This document shows, in pieces, positions 1-5,719 of a stretch of 6,552 nucleotides of DNA. Made by a program: the position numbers and the translations under genes. The DNA is from JBGPHT01 sp041484525 (GTDB taxonomy: Bacteria > Acidobacteriota > Terriglobia > Bryobacterales > Bryobacteraceae). A model generated the notes under the pieces. It saw only the letters and a program-made list of their open reading frames with translations, ran no database searches and was not told the DNA's origin. The DNA lies in NCBI GenBank assembly GCA_041484525.1, contig JBGPHT010000258.1:1-6552 (forward strand), given 5' to 3'. Within the stretch, counting starts at the first letter, position 1; each line of letters opens with the position of its first letter.

Positions 1-1
1 C

Positions 2-139
2 CAATCCGTAACGGATCGCAAAAGACTAATCGAAGCGCAACTTGCCGAGACCGCTACCGCGATTCAGGACGCTCTTTTGAGTGCAGGGGAAATTCTGTTT
101 TCCCTTGACAAGTCCTTATCATGGATGTCCCCGAATTAG
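2..139 (+). CDS. 3' end of an unidentified upstream gene (partial)
   Basis: An open frame enters from the left edge and stops at a TAG at 137-139, giving about 45 residues. The other two plus frames close early or read as Cys/Arg-rich noise. The peptide looks protein-like: a charged amphipathic stretch (RKRLIEAQLAETATAIQDAL) followed by a hydrophobic LLSAGEILFSL segment and a short polar tail ending WMSPN. It could be the end of a helical or coiled-coil protein. I recognise no family. Third codon positions are less GC-rich than in the gene downstream, so it may be an accessory gene or a chance frame. The next gene follows after about 40 bp and has its own promoter-like sequence, so the two need not form an operon. 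Confidence 0.35.
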   Translation, partial: QSVTDRKRLIEAQLAETATAIQDALLSAGEILFSLDKSLSWMSPN

Positions 140-141
140 CG

Positions 142-150
142 TGCGATAAT
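142..150 (+). promoter_or_regulatory. Extended -10 promoter candidate for the GH127-like gene
   Basis: The sequence TGCGATAAT fits an extended -10 element (TGn plus a one-mismatch TATAAT). Transcription would start near 157, leaving a leader of about 22 nt that contains the AGAGG Shine-Dalgarno site at 166-170. No good -35 hexamer sits at the usual distance, which extended -10 promoters tolerate. A perfect TTGACA at 105-110 lies too far upstream (34 nt spacer) to pair with it. This is a by-eye call. Confidence 0.35.
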
Positions 151-178
151 GTAAGCGATTCCAAAAGAGGTGCCCGCC

Positions 179-2248
179 ATGAAAAAACTTAGCCGCCGCG
201 GCTTTGCTGCCGCCATGACCGCTGCCCCGCTGCTTGCCCAGCAGCAGAACCCGACCATCCAGAATCCGGTGCAGACGACCGCGCCCAATCCCAATACCAG
301 CGTCCAGCAACAGCAGCAGCGCTTCGGGCCCCCGCCCATGCCGGCACCTTTTGAGGGAGCCATCGAGTTCACGCGCAAGGACGTGGCGGCGAAAGTGCAG
401 CCGTTCCCCATGCAGCAAGTGCGCTTGCTCGCGGGTAGCATGTTCCACGACGCGCAGGATTGGAACCTCGGCTACATGGGCCGCCTCGGCGCCGACCGCC
501 TGCTGTACAATTTCCGCCAGAACGCCGGCCTGTCCACCGGCTCGACGAAACCGTTTGGCGGCCAGAACAACTGGGAGAAGCCGGCCGACGGTCAACGCGG
601 CACCGAATTGCGCGGCCACTTCACTGGACATTTCCTTTCGGCCAGCGCGCTCGCCTACGCTTCGACCGGCGACGCCGCCATCAAGGCGAAGGCCGACGAG
701 ATGGTTGCCGACCTCGCCAAGTGCCAGACGAAACTCGACCAGGGCGGATACCTGAGCGCGTTCCCCACCGAGTTATTCGACCGTTTGTCCACCTTGCACG
801 AACCGGGACGTACGCCGCCGCCGCGCGGATCGGGCGGTCCGCAACTTCCGTGGGCGCCCTTCTACACCATCCACAAGATCATGGCCGGAATGTTCGACAT
901 GTATGAGCTCACCGGAAATAAGGACGCACTCAAAGTGGTCGAGGGCATGGCGGATTGGGCCGACAAGTATAGCGCCTCGAAATCCGAAGAGCACATGCAG
1001 AACATTCTGCGGACCGAGTACGGCGGCATCGCGGAGACGCTCTACAACCTCGCCGCCGTCACCAACAACAGCCAGTGGGCCAAGGCCGGCGACCGCTACA
1101 CCAAGAAGAGTTTCGTGAATCCTCTCGCCCTGCGCCGCGACGAGCTGCGCGGGTTGCACGTCAATACGCACATCCCGCAGGTGATCGCGGCGGCGCGCCG
1201 GTATGAGATCTCGGGCGACCCGCGTTTCCACGACGTGGCCGACTTTTTCTTTTGGGAAGTGAACACGGCGCGAAGTTATGTCACCACCGGCACCAGCAAC
1301 GGGGAATCCTGGCAAGCGCCGCCGCGCATGCTGGCGTGGGAGCTCAAGCGCTCCGTCTCGACCGCCGAATGCTGCTGCTCATACAACATGCTGAAGCTGG
1401 CTCGACACCTCTATAGTTGGACCGGCGATCCGCGCTACTTCGATTACTACGAGCGTTCGCTGCTCAACCACCGGCTCGGCACCATCCACCCGAAGAACGG
1501 CTACACGCAGTATTACCTGTCGATGACGCCGGGCGCGTGGAAGACGTTCAACAACGAGGATGAGAATTTCTGGTGCTGCACGGGCTCGGGCGTAGAGGAG
1601 TACTCGAAGCTCAACGACAGCATCTACTGGCACGATGGCGAGGGCGTGTTCGTCAACCTGTTCATTCCGTCGGAGCTGAACTGGAAGGAGAAGGGGTTCC
1701 GCCTGAAACAGGAGACGAAGTTCCCGGAGCAGCAGAACACGCTGTTGACGGTGAGCGTGGATCGTCCCACCCAGATGCCGCTGCGGCTGCGCGTTCCGGC
1801 GTGGATCGGCGCGAGCAACGTGAAGATCAACGGAAAAACAGTGGAAGCATCGGCGGCAGGCGGCAGCTACCTGGTGCTGAACCGCATGTGGAAAAACGGC
1901 GACAAGATCGAAATGGCGCTGCCGATGCAACTTAGCGTCGAGGCCATGTCCGACGATCCGAAGGTGCAGGCGTTCCTCTACGGACCCGTGGTTCTGGCGG
2001 GCGACCTGGGCAACGAGGGTCTCAACGAGCAGATGATCTACGGCACCAATACGCCGCGCATGCAGCGATTGCCGATCGAAGTCCCGACGCTGAAGGATGT
2101 TGGCGGCGATCCGAGTTCGTGGATCAAGCCGGCCGGCGCCGGCAGCCCGCTCACGTTCCGCATGGCGACGCGGCAGAAGGAAGTCACGTTGATGCCGATC
2201 AACAGCATCTTCGACCGGCGGTACACGATCTATTGGACGGTGGCGTAG
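179..2248 (+). CDS. Tat-exported GH127/GH146-superfamily glycoside hydrolase (beta-L-arabinofuranosidase-like, DUF1680)
   Basis: The product is a 689-residue exported glycosidase. Characterised relatives remove beta-L-arabinofuranose from plant glycans using a zinc-bound cysteine nucleophile. The N-terminus (MKKLSRRGFAAAMTAAPLLA) is a twin-arginine signal, followed by a Gln/Pro-rich linker to about residue 55 and an all-helical barrel domain. Family landmarks are visible: Glu376 in an NGESW context (candidate general acid), Glu397 and Cys399 in an ECCCSYNMLKLARH motif (zinc ligands), and Cys466-Cys467 in WCCTGSG (nucleophile/zinc ligand by analogy with HypBA1 Cys417-Cys418). The motif style is closer to GH146-type relatives than to classic bifidobacterial GH127. 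The C-terminus, a beta domain ending in RRYTIYWTVA, looks complete. I chose ATG 179 over the in-frame GTG at 170 because AGAGG (166-170) is 8 nt upstream of it and the Tat signal then starts cleanly. Exact substrate is not shown by the sequence. Confidence 0.93.
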   Translation: MKKLSRRGFAAAMTAAPLLAQQQNPTIQNPVQTTAPNPNTSVQQQQQRFGPPPMPAPFEGAIEFTRKDVAAKVQPFPMQQVRLLAGSMFHDAQDWNLGYMGRLGADRLLYNFRQNAGLSTGSTKPFGGQNNWEKPADGQRGTELRGHFTGHFLSASALAYASTGDAAIKAKADEMVADLAKCQTKLDQGGYLSAFPTELFDRLSTLHEPGRTPPPRGSGGPQLPWAPFYTIHKIMAGMFDMYELTGNKDALKVVEGMADWADKYSASKSEEHMQNILRTEYGGIAETLYNLAAVTNNSQWAKAGDRYTKKSFVNPLALRRDELRGLHVNTHIPQVIAAARRYEISGDPRFHDVADFFFWEVNTARSYVTTGTSNGESWQAPPRMLAWELKRSVSTAECCCSYNMLKLARHLYSWTGDPRYFDYYERSLLNHRLGTIHPKNGYTQYYLSMTPGAWKTFNNEDENFWCCTGSGVEEYSKLNDSIYWHDGEGVFVNLFIPSELNWKEKGFRLKQETKFPEQQNTLLTVSVDRPTQMPLRLRVPAWIGASNVKINGKTVEASAAGGSYLVLNRMWKNGDKIEMALPMQLSVEAMSDDPKVQAFLYGPVVLAGDLGNEGLNEQMIYGTNTPRMQRLPIEVPTLKDVGGDPSSWIKPAGAGSPLTFRMATRQKEVTLMPINSIFDRRYTIYWTVA

Positions 2249-2257
2249 GCTGACGCT

Positions 2258-3877
2258 TTACTTGAACACCATGCCCTGGATCGGCGGCAGGAACGAGACC
2301 TGGGTCTGCTCGCGTCCGTTGGGAATGACTTCGATTTCGCGGACCACTATGTCGGCGCCCTTCGCTCCGCCCTTCATGTTGGCGGCGAGCGTCAGTTTGA
2401 ATTTGCCGATGCGCTTCGCTTCGAGCGTGAACTGCGACCCACCCACGCGGCCGGAATCCACCGCGAGATTCTTGGCGGGGACGTCGTCAACCAAGGAAAA
2501 CCAGTCGTCCGGTTGCAGTTGCAGGCTGACGTCGCCGCGGGCGCCTGCGTAGTTATAGACGGCTACGGGAATCGAGACACGGTCGCCCTGGGTCAGGGTG
2601 ACGGGGAGGTCGAGGTCGACGAAAAAATCCTGGAAGACTTTGATACTCGAAGCGCCGCTGCCCAGCGCGCCGTGCGCCGTGGAGGCGAGAATCGACATGC
2701 GCCACGTAGTGATGGAGTCTGCCAGTGGAATGGAAATGCTGGCCACGCCATTTTGGTCGGTGATGATTTCCGGATTGATATAGAGCGCTTCGGGAAAGTA
2801 CGAGCGCACGCGCGGGGCGGCAGCGGTTCCACCGGAGTCCTTCTTGTCGAAAGTCGCGCTGTTGGCAGGCAGGCTCTTTGCCAGGGCAAAAACCGCCTGA
2901 GGGGCAGCCATCATACGCGCCTCGTCCCGGCCATTCATGGGCAGGAGTCGAGCGAAGATCCCACCCATAACTCCGCCGGGGGCACCGCCGGCGACACCCG
3001 TCCGCACACCAAGGGCATCACCCTCGAAATTGCCGCCGACCCGTATCCTCTGGGGCGTGATGAGTACCACGATGTCAGCAGGCTCATGCTTGACCATGAT
3101 GGAGAGCACGGTACGGTCGCGCGGCCGGAGCGTGACTTTCCTCGAAAGGGTTTCGGACCCGACCGGCACCTGGATTTCGTACACGCTGGCCGGCAAGGCC
3201 GCGAGATTGAACTGGCCATTCGGATCTGCCCTGGCCGTGCGGGCGCTTCCCGTGGAGACTTCGCGCACCGTGACGACGGTGCCCTCGAGTGCCGCGCCCT
3301 GCTGGTCCACAACCAACCCCGCGATCGCGGCGCGGCCGTTGAAGGGTCCGCGATCGTGTTCCAGGCTGAGGTCGATCGAGCTTGGGCCCGACGCCGGATT
3401 ACGCACGATGTTCCGGGGGCGCACTTCCAGATAACTCGACATATCGTCATCAGTGTCGAAGCGCTTGTCCGGACCCGCACTGCTCACGATGTACTGCGTG
3501 CTCCGCGGATCCCACGGCACGTGTTGCACGCGCAGGGTGGTGGCCCAGGCATCACGAACCTCCGGCCGGCCCGCGTTCGTCAGCCTCGCCATGACTCTGG
3601 TCAGGTCGTTCGAATTCTGCGAATATGCTCGGCTGAGACTTACTGTAAGCTGGTGCACCTGCGCCGCGAAACGCGTCTGGTAGCGCCCCGCATACTCGGC
3701 GTACTTCACCACCGGCACGGCGCGGCCGAATTCCGTTTCGAACTTGTTGGTGCTCACGATTTCCGTCGCCGCGAACAGTGCCTGCGCGGCGCGGTCGCGC
3801 TGCTCGACCTGGGGTTTATCCGCCGTCTCCACAACATCGGGCATTCCGACCGAGTGGATCTCATACCGCGGCTTCAT
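2258..3877 (-). CDS. Alpha-2-macroglobulin-family protein with carboxypeptidase-regulatory-like domain, truncated at both ends
   Basis: From ATG 3877 this gives 539 residues; the frame stays open to an ATG at 3949, but that start lies inside the divergent antitoxin gene. In numbering from 3949: a helical region runs 40-140, a Gly-Pro-Asp/Asp-rich segment (GPDKRFDTDDDM) 159-170, a carboxypeptidase-regulatory-like beta domain about 205-290, a Gly-rich linker about 305-335, and an A2M macroglobulin domain from 383 (SYFPEALYINPEIITDQNG, then DSITTWRMS). Known bacterial A2M proteins are much longer and continue into a thioester domain and receptor-binding region. Here the frame stops about 20 residues after the next macroglobulin fold, and I see no GCxEQ-type thioester motif, signal peptide or lipobox. 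The start is uncertain: AGGAAG lies only 2 nt before ATG 3877. It may be a remnant of a larger periplasmic A2M or a genuinely short version. It converges on the GH127-like gene with a 9-bp gap. Confidence 0.75.
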   Translation of the reverse strand: MKPRYEIHSVGMPDVVETADKPQVEQRDRAAQALFAATEIVSTNKFETEFGRAVPVVKYAEYAGRYQTRFAAQVHQLTVSLSRAYSQNSNDLTRVMARLTNAGRPEVRDAWATTLRVQHVPWDPRSTQYIVSSAGPDKRFDTDDDMSSYLEVRPRNIVRNPASGPSSIDLSLEHDRGPFNGRAAIAGLVVDQQGAALEGTVVTVREVSTGSARTARADPNGQFNLAALPASVYEIQVPVGSETLSRKVTLRPRDRTVLSIMVKHEPADIVVLITPQRIRVGGNFEGDALGVRTGVAGGAPGGVMGGIFARLLPMNGRDEARMMAAPQAVFALAKSLPANSATFDKKDSGGTAAAPRVRSYFPEALYINPEIITDQNGVASISIPLADSITTWRMSILASTAHGALGSGASSIKVFQDFFVDLDLPVTLTQGDRVSIPVAVYNYAGARGDVSLQLQPDDWFSLVDDVPAKNLAVDSGRVGGSQFTLEAKRIGKFKLTLAANMKGGAKGADIVVREIEVIPNGREQTQVSFLPPIQGMVFK

Positions 3878-3917
3878 CACTTCCTGATCGAGATAAAGAG
3901 ATAGAAGGACTCGTAGC

Positions 3918-4175
3918 ATGGACCTGACCATTGAGATTCCAGACAACATCGGGGCCGTGTTGAAAGCGCAGGCGCAGGCGCAGGGCGTATCCGCCGCTCG
4001 CTACGCGAGCCGCATGATCGAAAAGACCTTGGCGCCGGTGATCGAGCAGGAAAGTTCCGGCCCGCCGTTTGAGACTGGATACGGCATGTGGGCGAAGTAT
4101 GGTCCTGCTCCCTCCGCTGAAGAAATCGACGAGAACCGGCGTGAGATGTTCCGCAACTTCGCGCAAGACCTCTGA
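3918..4175 (+). CDS. vapB: VapB-type antitoxin of a type II toxin-antitoxin pair
   Basis: This small 85-residue protein should bind and neutralise the PIN toxin encoded immediately downstream, and probably represses the operon. The N-terminus (MDLTIEIPDNI followed by an Ala/Gln-rich helix and SAARYASRMIEKTL) has the strand-helix-helix look of a ribbon-helix-helix DNA-binding domain. The C-terminal half, with a YGMWAKYGPAP segment and an acidic EEIDENRREMFRNF helix, is the likely toxin-binding arm. The start is well supported: AGAAGGA at 3903-3909 is 8 nt upstream. Its TGA overlaps the toxin ATG by one base, implying translational coupling. A threefold hexamer repeat (3966-3983) encodes Ala-Gln-Ala-Gln-Ala-Gln in the first helix. 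The naming rests on the VapC-like partner rather than on a diagnostic antitoxin motif. Confidence 0.85.
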   Translation: MDLTIEIPDNIGAVLKAQAQAQGVSAARYASRMIEKTLAPVIEQESSGPPFETGYGMWAKYGPAPSAEEIDENRREMFRNFAQDL

Positions 4176-4576
4176 TGATCGCAGGCGTCGCCGACAGTCA
4201 CGCCGCGATATGGTTTCTGTTCGGCGATCCCCGGCTTTCGGCGCCCGCCAAGGACTTCTTTGACAAGGCCGCCATCGCGCGGCGGAAGATCGTTCTTTCG
4301 CCGATCAGTCTGGCCGAGGCCGTTTACCTGATCGAAAAAAACCGTTTGCCGGCTTCAGCCTTTGATGATTTGAGAGCGGCGCTCAGCAATCCGAACCATG
4401 TTCTAGAAGAAGCCCCGTTCACGGCTGAAGTCGTGGAGGCCATGCGCAAGGTATCGCGGGCCGACGTGCCGGATATGCCCGATCGTATCGTGTCGGCCAC
4501 GGCGGTTTTTCTGGGCGTCCCTCTTATCACCCGTGACGGAAGCATCCGCGCTTCCAGTGTGCAGACTGTTTGGTGA
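4175..4576 (+). CDS. vapC: VapC-type PIN-domain ribonuclease toxin
   Basis: A 133-residue PIN-domain protein, the normal size for VapC toxins, which are Mg-dependent RNases that block translation by cutting structured RNA, often tRNA or rRNA. The acidic active-site residues are all in place: Asp7 in VADSHAAIW, Glu48 in ISLAEAVYLIEK, Asp103 (with Asp100) in VPDMPDRI, and Asp121 in LITRDGSI. The domain also ends normally, with a short strand at SSVQTVW. The catalytic set therefore looks intact and the toxin is probably active. The start ATG overlaps the antitoxin stop (TGATG), the classic co-translated arrangement. The two genes form a complete, self-contained module, with no further gene in the operon. 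Confidence 0.93.
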   Translation: MIAGVADSHAAIWFLFGDPRLSAPAKDFFDKAAIARRKIVLSPISLAEAVYLIEKNRLPASAFDDLRAALSNPNHVLEEAPFTAEVVEAMRKVSRADVPDMPDRIVSATAVFLGVPLITRDGSIRASSVQTVW

Positions 4577-4683
4577 TTGGCTGAGAGGGGAAGCGGCTTT
4601 TGTCTCAACTCCTGGAATTGAACGCAAGCTCTAGAATCGCACCGAAAGCCAAGCGCCCAATAACAGACCAGCGCCTGAGCTAG

Positions 4684-4916
4684 CCGCGCTTTGCGGGGGC
4701 GGCCAAGGCCTTGAAGGTCTCCACCGGCAGGCCCTGAACAAGGTCGTCAACTGTAAGGCTGGCATGGCCGTCCGTCCGGAGCAGGCCTTCGGCCGCGCCG
4801 CGCAGACCTGGCTTCAGATGCAGGCGAACTACGCTCTGGCGCAGGCCCGCCAGCGCAACATCAGGCTTGAGCGCTACGGACCCGCCATCGCCGCCAATGA
4901 AAAAGCGCTGCTCTGA
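4684..4916 (+). pseudogene. higA: Decayed HigA-type XRE antitoxin fragment
   Basis: This remnant of an HTH antitoxin of the HigA/VapI type is split over two frames. Frame one (ending at TGA 4735-4737) reads AAKALKVS from 4699. From 4725 a different frame reads RQALNKVVNCKAG, then MAVRPEQAFG, then AAQTWLQMQANYALAQARQ, and ends at TGA 4914-4916. Joined, they follow the usual family pattern of AAxALxVSRQALNxLVNGKAG, then ISPEMAIRLEKAFG, then WLRMQxxYDLAQAR. The join needs a frameshift at about 4722-4725. The four residues corresponding to ISPE are missing between KAG and MAV, which would cut into the DNA-binding helices, and the Gly after Asn is Cys. The N-terminal part is lost: an in-frame TAG lies at 4681. 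I find no adjacent HigB toxin. The consensus is from memory, so the size of the deletion is an estimate. Confidence 0.68.
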
Positions 4917-4965
4917 AAATCACTTCTAGCGGGCGGTCTTAACGATTTATTCACCCGTCGGCTTC

Positions 4966-4971
4966 TATGCT
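4966..4971 (+). promoter_or_regulatory. Possible -10 box for a leaderless transcript
   Basis: TATGCT lies 6 nt before ATG 4978, and no Shine-Dalgarno-like sequence precedes that ATG (the intervening bases are pyrimidine-rich). A -10 in this position would place the transcription start at or next to the ATG, giving a leaderless mRNA. The nearest -35-like hexamers (around 4939 and 4946) have poor spacing, so support is weak. Confidence 0.25.
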
Positions 4972-4977
4972 TTTCCC

Positions 4978-5541
4978 ATGGAACAGGCTCCTCACCGCCG
5001 CCGGACTGGAAAGCGCAGGGCCGTCTTGCACGGCCATCGCAGGCGCACCGGCGTCGGCCTCGACAAGCTTCTGGCTGCACGCGATGACGCGCCGGAGGCC
5101 TTCGACGCCGAAGAAATGGAGCGCTTCTACCGCGGCGAGGCCGGCAAGATGCGCCGCGACCATCTGGACTACGTAATCGGTCTATGGCGCGCTCTGCCAG
5201 ACCGTCACCGCGGGGCGGCGACTGGGCGAGCGCGCGAGACCCCCAAGAAGAAAGAGAAGGTCGATCTCACCCCTGAGATCCGCGCTGAATTGCGCGGCCA
5301 CTGGATGCGCGTCGGATTGTCGGTTGACGCGTTCTTCAAACGCCTGGCCAATCCTCCGTCAAGATTGAGCCGCCGCATGATCCAACGATTGGTCGGCGAG
5401 GATGCGCCGCGTCGCGTCCGAAAAGATCATTTGGAATTCGTGCTTGCCGCGTGGGAGAAACTGCCCGATGGCCTGGGGCGCCTGAAGAGCATTCATTTCA
5501 TTCCGTTCGGCATTGGCGCAATGGCGCGACGGGAGATTTGA
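4978..5541 (+). CDS. Basic protein with two diverged copies of an HTH-like helical module (unknown family)
   Basis: A 187-residue protein I cannot assign by name. The N-terminus is strongly basic (RRRTGKRR, RRRTG within the first 24 residues). Two homologous modules follow. Module A (about 24-75) runs from GVGLDKLLAARDDAP to RRDHLDYVIGLWRALPD; module B (about 112-164) runs from GLSVDAFFKRLANPP to RKDHLEFVLAAWEKLPD. They share G-x-x-x-D, a middle helix with MER/IQR and a G-E pair, an R-(R/K)-D-H-L-(D/E)-(Y/F)-V core, and a W-x-x-LPD end, with a Lys/Glu-rich linker between. The layout, short helices with a Ser/Asp-capped putative recognition helix and Arg-rich flanks, suggests duplicated XRE/Cro-like DNA-binding domains in one chain. 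ATG 4978 lacks a Shine-Dalgarno site. The maintained duplication argues that the frame is real. A transcription regulator or mobile-element protein is the best guess. Confidence 0.7.
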   Translation: MEQAPHRRRTGKRRAVLHGHRRRTGVGLDKLLAARDDAPEAFDAEEMERFYRGEAGKMRRDHLDYVIGLWRALPDRHRGAATGRARETPKKKEKVDLTPEIRAELRGHWMRVGLSVDAFFKRLANPPSRLSRRMIQRLVGEDAPRRVRKDHLEFVLAAWEKLPDGLGRLKSIHFIPFGIGAMARREI

Positions 5542-5542
5542 A

Positions 5543-5719
5543 CTATCTCGCCCGGTCGAAATCTAGACTCATAACCTCGACCAGCCGAAACCCTGCCAAT
5601 CTCAAAACAGACGGTAGGTCAAAGAATTCTTTCGTGCGTTCCAAACTGACAACTAAAAGGCTGCGCTGATGTCTTTGGGAATGCGGGCCGGCGCCAATTA
5701 GGACACAGTCCTGCCACGG
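5543..5719 (-). pseudogene. Frame-shifted C-terminal coding segment of the HEAT-repeat gene, or remnant of another gene
   Basis: Close to the end of the HEAT-repeat frame, a second minus-strand frame is open from 5719 down to a TAG at 5543-5545. It reads as ordinary protein: VLIGAGPHSQRHQRSLLVVS, then LERTKEFFDLPSVLRLAG, then FRLVEVMSLDFDRAR. The same DNA in the HEAT frame gives a Pro/Cys/Trp-rich tail (LCPNWRRPAFPKTSAQPF) that looks out of frame. There is no ATG at the head of this segment and no obvious ribosome site, and a TGA closes the frame at 5720-5722. The simplest reading is a one-base indel near 5710-5722 that separated it from the repeat array. The TAG lies 1 bp from the stop of the convergent gene, a normal convergent layout. 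I do not recognise the domain. Confidence 0.45.

Larger units (their letters stand above)
4577..4977. other. Gap without an intact gene between the vapC gene and the duplicated-module gene
   Basis: About 400 bp. The only recognisable content is the HigA-type remnant in its right half. Positions 4577-4683 have stops in the frames I read and no RNA gene or HigB toxin remnant that I can identify. A short TGAGA...TCTCA inverted repeat follows the vapC stop but lacks a strong stem or a U-run, so I do not call a terminator. The last 60 bases are AT-richer and probably hold the promoter of the next gene. Confidence 0.6.

Noticed and set aside
105..110. Perfect TTGACA -35 hexamer
   Set aside because: No acceptable -10 lies 15-19 nt downstream; the GATAAT box at 145-150 is too distant. 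It probably lies inside the partial upstream gene.
2132..2143. Perfect 12-bp palindrome GCCGGCGCCGGC
   Set aside because: It lies within the glycosidase gene, encodes Ala/Gly residues, and is expected by chance from GC-rich codons.
2243..2256. Small GCGT/ACGC hairpin between the convergent stops, followed by TTTA
   Set aside because: Only a 4-bp stem with no U-run; too weak to call a terminator in GC-rich DNA.
2513..3904. 463-codon plus-strand open frame opposite the A2M gene
   Set aside because: Its translation is His/Arg/Gly-rich with no recognisable domain, while the minus strand gives clear A2M and regulatory-like domains. It is an antisense shadow in GC-rich DNA.
5522..5600. tRNA-like sequence: GGGAGATTTGAACTATCTC resembling a reversed T-arm, with CTCATAA nearby like a Met anticodon loop
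   Set aside because: The T-stem pairs only if the loop is shifted off the canonical position, no acceptor stem can be matched about 75 bases away, and the sequence flanking CTCATAA does not pair. It also overlaps plausible coding sequence.
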